A stretch of 64,000 nucleotides of DNA from Colwellia sp. 1_MG-2023 (GTDB taxonomy: Bacteria; Pseudomonadota; Gammaproteobacteria; Enterobacterales; Alteromonadaceae), in NCBI RefSeq assembly GCF_030546755.1, contig NZ_JAUOPE010000013.1, positions 62,001 through 126,000 of the forward strand, written 5' to 3'. This document shows, piece after piece, positions 7,397-16,132 of the stretch (within the stretch, counting starts at the first letter, position 1; each line of letters begins with the position of its first letter). The translations under genes and the position numbers were made by a program. The notes beneath the pieces are model-generated. The model ran no database searches, was not told the DNA's origin, and saw nothing but the letters and a program-made list of their open reading frames with translations.

Positions 7397-9706
7397 TCAC
7401 TGTGGAGTAGCAGACATATCTAATACCAGGTGACCACCTTTAACGATCTCATCATGGTATAAAAAGTGACGATTCAGTGGTTTATCATTGAGGGTAATCG
7501 TTTGAATATAAACGTTATCTTTACTGTTGTTACGTGTTTCAATGGTAAACGTTTTGCCCGAGTAATAGTTTTCATCTAAGCTAATGGTTACTTTGTCAAA
7601 GATTGGACTGCCTATTTGATACTTAGGTCGTTCACTTGTACCACCGTCTACTTGAAATAAACCAATTTTCATCAACACCGATAACGAGCCCATCAACCCT
7701 TGATCTTCATCACCATTAAAACCCGACTTTTCTGATACTTCACTATAAACGGCTTTAATTACTTCTCTTGACCATTTTTGTGTTAGATGAGGCGCCCCTA
7801 ATTCATTAAAAATAAATGCGGTTTGAATAGATGGTTGATTGCCATAATTAATAGGCACACGTTTACCTATTTCATCAGTTTCTTTGTCATGTGACTTGCT
7901 CGAGGTAAATCCCTGCAAACTGGCGATTTCGAACGCTTGGTTTAATTTTGTGATGGCCTTTTCCTTACCCCCCATAAGCTCAGCTAACCCTGCTATATCG
8001 TGTGGTACAAACCAAGTCATCTGTGAGGCATTTGATTCAACAAAACCATGACGATATTCAAATGGATCAAAGTTTTTTAACCAATTTCCGTTACGGTCTT
8101 TAGGTCGCATATATCCAGTTTCAGTGTCGAAAACATGACGATAATTTTGACTTCGTAATGTAAAATAATCGCGATCTTCGTCTTTGCCTAAAGCCGCGGC
8201 TAATTGCGCTAAAGTCCAGTCTTGATATGCATATTCTAACGTTTGTCCGGCACCATCTTGATGAAGGGCTTTATTCTTTTTAGGTAAGGGGTAAGGAACG
8301 TAACCATTCTCAAGGTAATACGCTAAACCACCAGAATAAACTGAGTTATGTTCATACCCTGCTCGTCCCATGGTTCCACCTGGCATATGGTTTTTCTTCA
8401 ATCCTTGGTAGGCAAGTTCAATATCAACATCTCTTAAGCCTTTCATATAGTTACTGACGAAAAATGGTGTTGATGAAGCTCCTGTCATTACATGGGTATA
8501 ATTGCCGCCAGAAGGTCCTCGAGGAATAAAACCACCGTCCTGATACATCATTAACATCGAATGGCCAAAATCAGAAGCCACTTTCGGGTAAGCTAGTGGC
8601 CAAAGTGTCTGTATTGTCCACTGTGCTCCCCAAAAAGAGTCTGAATTATGATGATTAAATTTAGGTTGATCATGTTGATCTAACGGAATTGTTTTTACTA
8701 CACGCTTATCTGAAGTTTGATCTGAATAGCGACCATCAACATCTGAAATCGTACGACGACCTTGCAAGGCATGAAATAAGTCAGTATAAAAACGAACTTT
8801 ATCTTGTTGATTATTAGTCGTAACTTGAATTTTACTTAGCCAGTCGTTCCACTCATTTTTTGAGTCACTAACAACCTGGTCGAAATTCCAATGAGCTAGT
8901 TCATGGGTTAGATTATTTTTTGCCCCTTGTTCATCAACATATGAAATTGCCACTTTCATTTGTACTGATTTTTCGTTGTCAGGTAAGTTCAATAACACCG
9001 CACCTTCAGATTGCTCGATACTCGCGATTGCTTGGTCAAGTTCAATGTAAAAGTAAACGGGAGTTGATCTTGGTCTTCTCATGGTTGGTTCATTGATAAT
9101 AAAACCAGAAAAAGTACGGTTATTAATTTGTTTAAAATCGCCAAAACTGACGTCTGTAGGGCCAAATTTACCGGCAAGATCTAATATAACTTTTCGATTT
9201 GTTGATTGCTCAAATTGATATCGATGAAAACCTACGCGTTTTGTCGAGGTTAATTCAACATCAATCCCATATCGGTCTAGTGTTACTTTATGATAACCGG
9301 GTTTAACTATTTCATTGTCATGAGAAAAAGCAGAGAAATAGTCATTTTCAATCGTAGATAGTGATTTATCTGAACTCACGGGCATCACTGATAATGCTGA
9401 TAGTTGCCAAGCATGTACATGATTAAACCCTTTAATTTCTAAGGTGTTATACCGATAACCACTGCCCCATGCACCTTCTACTTCTGTATCAGGACTTAAA
9501 TTCACCATACCAAAAGGTCGTGAAGCGCTGTTAAAATAAAACCAACGTGAATTTGCACTATCAAGCCATGGCCAAACATAATCGACTGGCGATTGTGCAT
9601 TGGCAATAAGTTCAGGTTGATAAGTTACTTTCGTTTCTTTCGTTGCTTGTTCTGTAGAACAACCAAGTAAGGTTGTTATCGAAAGAATAATAAGAATATT
9701 TTTCAT
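7397..9706 (-). CDS. GH92 alpha-mannosidase-like lipoprotein
   Basis: GH92 enzymes are calcium-dependent exo-alpha-mannosidases. The 769-residue protein has a lipoprotein signal (MKNILIILSITTLLGCS, Cys16). The GH92 N-terminal signature follows at about residues 64-100 (RPFGMVNLSPDTE, GSGYRY, IKGFNHVHAWQ). The catalytic-acid region is ESNASQMTWFVPHD near residue 557. The base region DEDQGLMGS is near residue 667, where most members have GNDD.GQMSAW, so a slightly divergent member is likely. The ending YQIGSPIFDKVTI is also typical. It sits downstream of the TonB receptor and is bounded by hairpins on both sides. It would release mannose for the isomerase/kinase genes at 21-24 kb. Linkage specificity cannot be read from the sequence. 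Confidence 0.85.
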   Translation of the reverse strand: MKNILIILSITTLLGCSTEQATKETKVTYQPELIANAQSPVDYVWPWLDSANSRWFYFNSASRPFGMVNLSPDTEVEGAWGSGYRYNTLEIKGFNHVHAWQLSALSVMPVSSDKSLSTIENDYFSAFSHDNEIVKPGYHKVTLDRYGIDVELTSTKRVGFHRYQFEQSTNRKVILDLAGKFGPTDVSFGDFKQINNRTFSGFIINEPTMRRPRSTPVYFYIELDQAIASIEQSEGAVLLNLPDNEKSVQMKVAISYVDEQGAKNNLTHELAHWNFDQVVSDSKNEWNDWLSKIQVTTNNQQDKVRFYTDLFHALQGRRTISDVDGRYSDQTSDKRVVKTIPLDQHDQPKFNHHNSDSFWGAQWTIQTLWPLAYPKVASDFGHSMLMMYQDGGFIPRGPSGGNYTHVMTGASSTPFFVSNYMKGLRDVDIELAYQGLKKNHMPGGTMGRAGYEHNSVYSGGLAYYLENGYVPYPLPKKNKALHQDGAGQTLEYAYQDWTLAQLAAALGKDEDRDYFTLRSQNYRHVFDTETGYMRPKDRNGNWLKNFDPFEYRHGFVESNASQMTWFVPHDIAGLAELMGGKEKAITKLNQAFEIASLQGFTSSKSHDKETDEIGKRVPINYGNQPSIQTAFIFNELGAPHLTQKWSREVIKAVYSEVSEKSGFNGDEDQGLMGSLSVLMKIGLFQVDGGTSERPKYQIGSPIFDKVTISLDENYYSGKTFTIETRNNSKDNVYIQTITLNDKPLNRHFLYHDEIVKGGHLVLDMSATPQ

Positions 9707-9742
9707 ATTTAATAAGCTAAGTCATTGTGAATGTTTACATTA

Positions 9743-9758
9743 TCTAAATATATTTAGA
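9743..9758. promoter_or_regulatory. Perfect 16-bp palindrome upstream of the GH92 gene
   Basis: TCTAAATATATTTAGA is a perfect palindrome located 37-52 bp before the GH92 start codon. It is a candidate operator for a dimeric regulator, but it is AT-rich and could be chance. No matching copy was noticed elsewhere in the locus. Confidence 0.3.
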
Positions 9759-9765
9759 AGCAATA

Positions 9766-9803
9766 TAGACTCATTATCATAAATAGTCATGATAATGAGT
9801 CTA
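9766..9803 (-). terminator. Long hairpin after the TonB receptor gene
   Basis: Perfect 15-bp arms (TAGACTCATTATCAT at 9766-9780 and its complement at 9789-9803) enclose an 8-nt loop. It lies 15 nt past the receptor stop codon. The following T tract on the minus strand is weak, so it may stabilise RNA or attenuate transcription rather than fully terminate. Confidence 0.65.
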
Positions 9804-9818
9804 CGCTAAATTCAACGT

Positions 9819-12800
9819 CTAGAAATTTGCACGAACCCCTACTAATAGCTGACGTCCAGTATCAATAACACGATTTAATCTTTGACCAAACGAAGTATAT
9901 TGTTCTTCATTAGTCGCATTAATAACTTCAATGTTCAAATCTACATTATCTGATACAGCATATGAGCCTGAGAAATCTAATTGACCTCGAGCATCTCTCA
10001 CTCTTAATAATGGTTGGCCATTTCGGCAACATCCATTTTCAGTGAAATCTGAACGATAATTATAAGAAGCGCGAACTGAATAATCATTGGTTTCATAATA
10101 CGCGACTAAATTGAACGTGTTCTCTGACTGTCCAACCACAGAATCGATAAGTGGCCCAACAGATGTGTTGTATGTAACATCTGATGAATCAACAAAAGTG
10201 TAGTTGGCCATCATACCTACGCCATCGATAGGTAAATAATCATCGAACGGCATTTGAAACGCGATTTCATACCCTTTAAGGATTCTCGGCTCAGTAGAGT
10301 TTTCATCTACTTCAAAGGTTACCGCTGTGTCAGGTGTTGTTCCAGCAAAGATATCCGGATCTAATGAATCTAAATCAACACCTACTTCTGAGAATACACC
10401 TTCAGTAATTCTTGTTTCTAAGAAGCCGGTAATATTCTTATAAAAGAAATTAAATGCTAAAATAGATTCATCAGCAAAATACCACTCAACACCGGTATCA
10501 AACTGATTAGAATAATAAGGTTTTAGATAAGGGTTATTACCAGAAACCGTATAATCACTATAAAAATTAAGCGAACCTTCTAATTCACTTAGAGGTGGAC
10601 GTGTCAACGTTCTACCAGCTGAAAAACGTAATACAACTTCATCCGTAGCATCCCAAGCCAAGTTGAAAGAAGGTAAAATATCTTCATATTCTCTATCGAT
10701 AAATATTTCAGATCCATTAGAGAAATTACGTGTTTCTTGAGAGGTTTCTATATAACGTACCCCTGCATTGGTACGCATTTCTCTATCAAGAAAATCAAAG
10801 GCATTATTGACTTCAAGATAGTATGCAATATTTACTTCTTCTAATGAAGGGATGTAAATTTCTTGAGCCATCGCCAATTCCATTAACCCTTGGCTACCAC
10901 CTACTAATAAATCATTCATTTTATCCCAATCAGTGACTTGCCAATTTAAAACGGCGCCGTTAGGTCGGCCTAAATTGGCAGAAAAATCGTCAAAGGGTTG
11001 ATTTTTACTAGCTTCTCCAGCTATAGGAACTGAGCCAGAAGCAAACTGGTCGGCAAACCATTCTGCACTATGATTCGCTCGATTACGGTAATTCGTGTAT
11101 TCATATTTGGTATATGCGATACCAAATTTGATGTTATTCATGGAATGTCCGTATTCGAAATCTAAGTTGAAATTAGTATTGGCGGTATCACGGTCTTCCG
11201 GTTCAACTCGAATACTATTTAACACATAATTATCTGGGTTTGAGATATCTACATTTGAGATAACACTCGGGATATCAGTGTTTTGCGTGTAATCAATGGT
11301 CGCAGTTGTCCCTTGAATCGCATGAAGATACGTTATACCTCGTTCATCATAAGCCGATTCGTTATAACCAGCTTTAGCACTTATGGTAAAAAGATCAGTA
11401 GCTTGCCATGATGCTTCTAGCACGAACTGATCAAACTCTTGATAATCAAAAAATTGGCGACTTTCTGAACGACGGTTAACATTTTCCATGGTACCGGTTA
11501 ACAAATAACCATTCGCATCAGCCGTAATATTAACAGGATCAGTTTGTGTTGAGTTTCTTAATTCAACGTCAAAATTTTCACGGTAAGTCAAATCATCTAA
11601 TTCTGAATGTAGCCAATCTAGGCTTAAGTTAAAGCCGCTATCAGCAGGCTCCCATTGAAAGGCGACAACAGTTCCTAATCGTTTACGATCACCATAAATC
11701 AGATCGGTTCGTTGTAAACGAGGAAACATTACTTGTTCCAATTCACCGCTAGTAAAATCATCTTCTATCAGATCATTTGGATCGTTGGTAACCGTATCCC
11801 AAGTACTACTTTGCATGCCTGAACGGTTGCCATTAGCAAATTGAAAACCTCTAACTGTGCCTGATGCACGAGAGCCATAATCTTGTGATTCCCAGCCATC
11901 AACGCGAACATAACGTTTAGAATACGCAGCCCCAGCAAGAAAACCGAAACGGTTACCATCAACTTCCCACGTTTTGCTAGCCATTAAATGACCACGCGGA
12001 TCCAATTCTTTTGATAAATCGTTATAACCACCTTGTAATGAGGTAGAAATATTAAACTCGCCATCAAAATCAAAAGGTCTGGCATTGCGCATATCGATGA
12101 CTCCTGCGATCCCACCTTCAGATTGGCTAGCTAACGCTGATTTTTCAATACTGATTCGAGTAAACAACTCAGATGGGAATATATCTAAAGAAGCGCCACG
12201 GTCTTCATTAGCGGCCGTTGCTATCGGCATTCCATGTAAAAGCGTATTAGTAAAGTTTGAACCTAATCCCCGTAATTCTATAGAGACCCCTTCACCATTA
12301 TCACGTCGAATAGCTACCCCTGACACTCGTTGAATGGCTTCAGCTAAGTTCAAATCTGGGAATTTCCCCATGTCTTCTGAAAAGATTTCATCTTTGGTTG
12401 TTGTTGATTCTCGTTTAGACATTAAAGCATCATTTAGACTTCCTCTAAACGAACCAATAACTTCAATGACTTCTATTTGATCTTGAGTGGTTGTTTCCTC
12501 TGCATGTCCCCCAGCTGACAACATAAGACTACTCGCGATGGCGGTTGCAATAGTAGAATTTTTGAAACGTTTATTTTTAGTTATAGTTTTCACATTTATT
12601 CCTTCATTATTTGTTGTTTTAATTGACGAATGTTGCGAAATAGTAATAACGCCGCTTTTCGTCAGACCGCCTGAAAGAGATGTGCCTTTTAACTGAGCTG
12701 CTAATGCTTGCTGTAAGGTAAAACTTCCTGAAATAGCATTAGTGGTAATTGCATTAACATCATTGGTTTGAAATAAAACCGGATACTTTGTTTGATAAGA

Positions 12801-12947
12801 TAAACTTTTTAACGCATCTGCCACAGGCAAAGCGTCGATTTGCAGGTCAAACTTATCTTCTGCGAGCGCCTGATTAACGCTTACCGATAAAACCATACAA
12901 AACGTAAAGCCTATCACTCCCCAAATAACCTTTATTGTTTTTATCAT
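9819..12947 (-). CDS. TonB-dependent receptor with N-terminal STN signalling domain
   Basis: This is an outer-membrane receptor for TonB/ExbB/ExbD-driven uptake of a glycan fragment. Its periplasmic signalling domain should talk to the adjacent FecR-like anti-sigma factor. The 1042 residues comprise a signal peptide (1-29), an STN domain (about 33-103), a linker with a second signal-peptide-like hydrophobic stretch (about 124-150, KNKRFKNSTIATAIASSL then AGGHAEE), a TonB box (DQIEVIEVIG, 156-165), a plug (PDLNLAEAIQRVSGVAIRRD onward) and a beta-barrel. It ends in Phe, as expected for BAM-dependent barrels. The plug/barrel resembles Proteobacterial carbohydrate receptors of the Caulobacter type. 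The internal second export signal suggests the STN domain was fused onto a complete receptor. Neighbours indicate a mannose/glucuronate glycan ligand (inference). Confidence 0.92.
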   Translation of the reverse strand: MIKTIKVIWGVIGFTFCMVLSVSVNQALAEDKFDLQIDALPVADALKSLSYQTKYPVLFQTNDVNAITTNAISGSFTLQQALAAQLKGTSLSGGLTKSGVITISQHSSIKTTNNEGINVKTITKNKRFKNSTIATAIASSLMLSAGGHAEETTTQDQIEVIEVIGSFRGSLNDALMSKRESTTTKDEIFSEDMGKFPDLNLAEAIQRVSGVAIRRDNGEGVSIELRGLGSNFTNTLLHGMPIATAANEDRGASLDIFPSELFTRISIEKSALASQSEGGIAGVIDMRNARPFDFDGEFNISTSLQGGYNDLSKELDPRGHLMASKTWEVDGNRFGFLAGAAYSKRYVRVDGWESQDYGSRASGTVRGFQFANGNRSGMQSSTWDTVTNDPNDLIEDDFTSGELEQVMFPRLQRTDLIYGDRKRLGTVVAFQWEPADSGFNLSLDWLHSELDDLTYRENFDVELRNSTQTDPVNITADANGYLLTGTMENVNRRSESRQFFDYQEFDQFVLEASWQATDLFTISAKAGYNESAYDERGITYLHAIQGTTATIDYTQNTDIPSVISNVDISNPDNYVLNSIRVEPEDRDTANTNFNLDFEYGHSMNNIKFGIAYTKYEYTNYRNRANHSAEWFADQFASGSVPIAGEASKNQPFDDFSANLGRPNGAVLNWQVTDWDKMNDLLVGGSQGLMELAMAQEIYIPSLEEVNIAYYLEVNNAFDFLDREMRTNAGVRYIETSQETRNFSNGSEIFIDREYEDILPSFNLAWDATDEVVLRFSAGRTLTRPPLSELEGSLNFYSDYTVSGNNPYLKPYYSNQFDTGVEWYFADESILAFNFFYKNITGFLETRITEGVFSEVGVDLDSLDPDIFAGTTPDTAVTFEVDENSTEPRILKGYEIAFQMPFDDYLPIDGVGMMANYTFVDSSDVTYNTSVGPLIDSVVGQSENTFNLVAYYETNDYSVRASYNYRSDFTENGCCRNGQPLLRVRDARGQLDFSGSYAVSDNVDLNIEVINATNEEQYTSFGQRLNRVIDTGRQLLVGVRANF

Positions 12948-12954
12948 TGCAATT

Positions 12955-12973
12955 CCGTAATACTATTTTACGG
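12955..12973. promoter_or_regulatory. Inverted repeat in the fecR-receptor gap
   Basis: CCGTAA (12955-12960) and TTACGG (12968-12973) flank 7 nt just upstream of the receptor start. A second short dyad, GTTC-CAT-GAAC, follows about 15 bp further upstream. The 112-nt gap between fecR and the receptor gene is where an ECF-sigma promoter would be expected. No certain -35/-10 could be assigned. Confidence 0.3.
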
Positions 12974-13059
12974 TCTTATAAGGTAAGTTCCATGAACCTT
13001 AAAAAACCGCTAGTTGAATTGATAAGTTTTTTAAAAAAATTTTAATTAATTGAATTTAA

Positions 13060-14148
13060 TTAACTTTTTTTATTATGTAGTCGCACTAGGGTATTGTTTA
13101 CATACTCAATTTCAATATTAAATGAAAATGACAATGCTTCAAAAAGTGCTTCAGTTCTGCCTGTAGGTATGATGCCGCCAAAAGCAAGTTCATTTAATTC
13201 AGCATCAACTATCTCAATTTTTAAAGGAGTGTATCGAGTAACTTCAGCAATTACTTCTGGTAAAGGAGTATTAGAAAAATCTAGCAAACCTTCATGCCAA
13301 GAAAGCTCTCTGACAATTTCTCGTTCTGTTTTTAAATTGATATTTGCCTTATTGTTTTCTTCAGATAGAGAAATACTTTGGCCCGCATCAAGAAATACCA
13401 ATGAAGATGCATCAATGGGTGTTAAATCTGGTAGTTTTGTATTGTCTGCATCTTTGATCTGCGATGAAGTTAACTCTTGTGCTAAACGAGCAACCTCTTT
13501 TAATTCTACTCGACCATCAGAAACTAAAACTTCTAGACTTTTTTCTTTAAGACGTACACCAAATGCAGTGCCAACCGCACGAACAATTTTATTTTTTGCC
13601 ATGACTATAAAAGGCCGCTTTGGGTTATGGCTAACATCAAAAAATGCTTCGCCTTTAATCAGGCGGATCTTTCTTTTATCAGCATTATAATCAACTTCTA
13701 CTTGGCTGTTAGTGTTAAGTTTAATTTTCGAGCCATCTGACAACATGGTTTCTTTAAAGCCACCGACATTGGTTGTGATCAGATAAGGATATTTAGTGAC
13801 GTCTTTATAGAAATCATATAAATAGCTAAACGAAACTATCATCGCAAAAGCTACTACGGCAAAAGAAGGATAAGTAAAGAATGGTGTGCTTTTAACCAGC
13901 ATCTTCTGTGGTTTAATCGATAAAACTGATTCTTCTAATGAATCAGCCATATTGGCAATAATATTGATGTCGCTAGAAAGTTGAGCCATTTTTTTGATTG
14001 CTTGACAATGCGCTGGGCTTCTACTCATCCATTCTTTATAGGCTGCGCGATCTTGTGGTGATAAATCGCCCGTTTCAAGTTTGGCAATCCATTCACAAGC
14101 TTCGGTGGTGATATTTTGTGTTCTAAATTTATGCGGTTTAATCGCCAT
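13060..14148 (-). CDS. FecR-family anti-sigma/signal transducer
   Basis: This is an inner-membrane regulator that relays receptor occupancy to the ECF sigma factor. In order it has a cytoplasmic DUF4880-type N-terminal domain (ACEWIAKLETGDLSPQDRAA, about residues 17-60), one transmembrane helix (SFAVVAFAMIVSFSYLYDF, about 95-113), a periplasmic FecR domain (VGGFKETMLSDGSKIKLNTN to VSDGRVEL, about 120-218) and a C-terminal STN-like domain (LLDFSNTPLPEVIAEVTRYT). The C-terminal domain is presumed to contact the receptor STN domain. An in-frame TTG at 14163 would add five residues; neither start has a clear ribosome site, so ATG 14148 was chosen. It lies between sigma factor and receptor, the classic fecI-fecR-fecA order. 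Confidence 0.88.
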   Translation of the reverse strand: MAIKPHKFRTQNITTEACEWIAKLETGDLSPQDRAAYKEWMSRSPAHCQAIKKMAQLSSDINIIANMADSLEESVLSIKPQKMLVKSTPFFTYPSFAVVAFAMIVSFSYLYDFYKDVTKYPYLITTNVGGFKETMLSDGSKIKLNTNSQVEVDYNADKRKIRLIKGEAFFDVSHNPKRPFIVMAKNKIVRAVGTAFGVRLKEKSLEVLVSDGRVELKEVARLAQELTSSQIKDADNTKLPDLTPIDASSLVFLDAGQSISLSEENNKANINLKTEREIVRELSWHEGLLDFSNTPLPEVIAEVTRYTPLKIEIVDAELNELAFGGIIPTGRTEALFEALSFSFNIEIEYVNNTLVRLHNKKS

Positions 14149-14187
14149 AACATCAATGCTCAAATATAAAGGGTGATATTTTTAGAG

Positions 14188-14781
14188 CTAATAGCTAGAG
14201 TTGCTGCTAACCTTCATAAATTTAAGCTCATTTTGAGCGTCATTATTAAGGTATGCTTCCATATAATCATTACAGCGTAATAAGCCTGCAGCCACATGTT
14301 TTTCTGTTGTACTTATTGAAATATCTAGCTCATTAGCGATGGCTTGATGAGAATAACCATGAACTTTTTTAAGTACAAAAACACGTTGGCATTGTAAAGG
14401 TAATGTAGAAACAGCTTCCCAAAAAATATACATTCGTTTTTTGCTATCAATACAATCATCGATAGTGGGTTCATTATATACGTACTTCTCTAAAGAGAAA
14501 CCCTCTATAAAATCTATCAAAGATCTTGATTTTTTATCTAAGTTTTTACGCACCACGTTTTTAGCAATACCAAATAAGAACGCTTTAGGCTCTTCTATCG
14601 TGCGATTTTTCTCTACTTGAAGTGCACGTAATATTGTTTCTTGAGTAATATCGTTAATTTCATGGCTACATGAGGTAAAACGGCGTAAAAATTTTTTTAA
14701 TATTGATTCATTTTTTAAAAAAGTTTTTACTAGACTCGGTTGATCTTTATTTATTTTATTTTGAACTTTAGCACTGAACAT
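14188..14781 (-). CDS. ECF-family RNA polymerase sigma factor (FecI-like)
   Basis: This sigma factor probably drives the TonB receptor operon when released by the FecR-like protein. Region 2 is visible in FLRRFTSCSHEINDITQETILRA, with the core-binding sequence FLFGIAKNVVRKNL. Region 4 is a helix-turn-helix (LPLQCQRVFVLKKVHGYSHQ, then IANELDISISTTEKHVAAGL). ATG 14781 is preferred because GGAA lies 8 nt upstream; in-frame starts up to 14823 lack a ribosome site. That gives about 197 residues, slightly longer than FecI. It precedes fecR by about 40 nt. Confidence 0.87.
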   Translation of the reverse strand: MFSAKVQNKINKDQPSLVKTFLKNESILKKFLRRFTSCSHEINDITQETILRALQVEKNRTIEEPKAFLFGIAKNVVRKNLDKKSRSLIDFIEGFSLEKYVYNEPTIDDCIDSKKRMYIFWEAVSTLPLQCQRVFVLKKVHGYSHQAIANELDISISTTEKHVAAGLLRCNDYMEAYLNNDAQNELKFMKVSSNSSY

Positions 14782-14867
14782 AGTACACATTCCAATTTTT
14801 ATTAGTAAAGAATCCATCACCATTTATTGCGATTTCAATAAAATGATCACATCAATTTTTGAATCTT

Positions 14868-16055
14868 TTAACCCACTGCTTTCAACGCTTTTATTACGCC
14901 TCTAATTTCTGCTAACCCTTTTAAGCGACCGATACATGAATACCCTGGATTACCTTTTTTATTAATATCATCCAGAATTTGGTGGCCATGATCAGGACGA
15001 ATAAAAATTTCACCTGCGCCTTTTCGAGATTTTTCTTCTTTTAACAAAGCGGCAATCACACCAACCATATCTACATCACTTTCTAGATGCTCAGCTTCAT
15101 AGAAAGAGCGTTGTTCATCTTTATCTCGGGTAACACCACGAAGATGAGCAAAATGAATGCGAGCACCAAAATCTTTCGCCATTTGAGGTAAATCGTTATC
15201 CGGACGACTGCCGTAAGTCCCCGCACATAAAGTAATACCGTTAGCTGGATTGGGTTGGGCAGCAAATAGAATCTCTAAATCTTCAGCCGTACAAATAATT
15301 CGTGGTAAACCAAACATATCTCTTGGTGGATCATCAGGATGAATAGCTAGCTTCATGCCTAATTGTTCGGCTTTTGGTAATATTTGTGATAAAAAGTTGA
15401 AAAGATTTTTTCTTAAAATATCTTTGCTGATATTTTGGTATTGCGATAATGCCGCACGAAAATCGCTAATATTATAAGCGTCGGTCATTTTACCCGGTAA
15501 GCCTGCAATAATATTTTTAGTCAGCAAGGCTTTGTCATCTTCAGTCATTGTTGAAAAGACAGCCTTTGCTTTAGCAAGCTCATCGGCACTATAGTCCGCT
15601 TCAGCATGTTCTCGTTGTAAGATAAACAAATCGAAAGCTGCAAATTTATCTTGGTCAAATCGTAACGCGTAACCACCATTTGGTAATTGATACTTTAAAT
15701 CAGTACGTGTCCAGTCGATAACAGGCATGAAGTTATAACAAATGGTTTTAATGCCGCACTTTGCTAAGTTTTCCATCGACCCTATCCAAGCATCGATATA
15801 AGGCTGACAATTATCTCGGCCTAATTTAATGTCTTCATGAACAGGAATACTTTCTACTACTGACCACACTAAGGAAGAGTTTTCAGTATTATCTTTTTCA
15901 ACTAATGCTTTATGCGCTTGTATATCGGCTAACGGCCAAACTTCTCCGGTTGGAATGGCGTGTAAAGCACTAACAATATCGGTAGCACCGGTTTGACGAA
16001 TATCATTAATTGAAACAGGATCATTTGACCCAAACCATCTCCAAGCTTCACGCAT
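14868..16055 (-). CDS. uxuA: Mannonate dehydratase
   Basis: It dehydrates D-mannonate to 2-keto-3-deoxygluconate in the glucuronate branch of hexuronate catabolism, in the cytoplasm. The 395-residue length matches E. coli UxuA. Recognisable stretches include MREAWRWFGSNDPVS at the N-terminus and the metal-site motifs HPDDPPRDMFGLPRI, TLCAGTYGSRPDNDLP, HFAHLRGVTRD and RPDHGHQILDD. AGGATAGGA precedes ATG 16055. It lies 77 nt downstream of uxaC on the same strand. The KDG kinase and KDPG aldolase needed next are not in the window. Confidence 0.96.
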   Translation of the reverse strand: MREAWRWFGSNDPVSINDIRQTGATDIVSALHAIPTGEVWPLADIQAHKALVEKDNTENSSLVWSVVESIPVHEDIKLGRDNCQPYIDAWIGSMENLAKCGIKTICYNFMPVIDWTRTDLKYQLPNGGYALRFDQDKFAAFDLFILQREHAEADYSADELAKAKAVFSTMTEDDKALLTKNIIAGLPGKMTDAYNISDFRAALSQYQNISKDILRKNLFNFLSQILPKAEQLGMKLAIHPDDPPRDMFGLPRIICTAEDLEILFAAQPNPANGITLCAGTYGSRPDNDLPQMAKDFGARIHFAHLRGVTRDKDEQRSFYEAEHLESDVDMVGVIAALLKEEKSRKGAGEIFIRPDHGHQILDDINKKGNPGYSCIGRLKGLAEIRGVIKALKAVG

Positions 16056-16132
16056 GATAAAATTCCTATCCTTTATTATTTTTTGTCTATGTTTTTTATT
16101 AAATATTTGTAATTAAACACGATTAGCTGTGA

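Noticed and set aside
12085-12333. Plus-strand frames opposite the TonB receptor and fecR genes
   Set aside because: They are antisense shadows of strongly supported coding regions and have no signal of their own.
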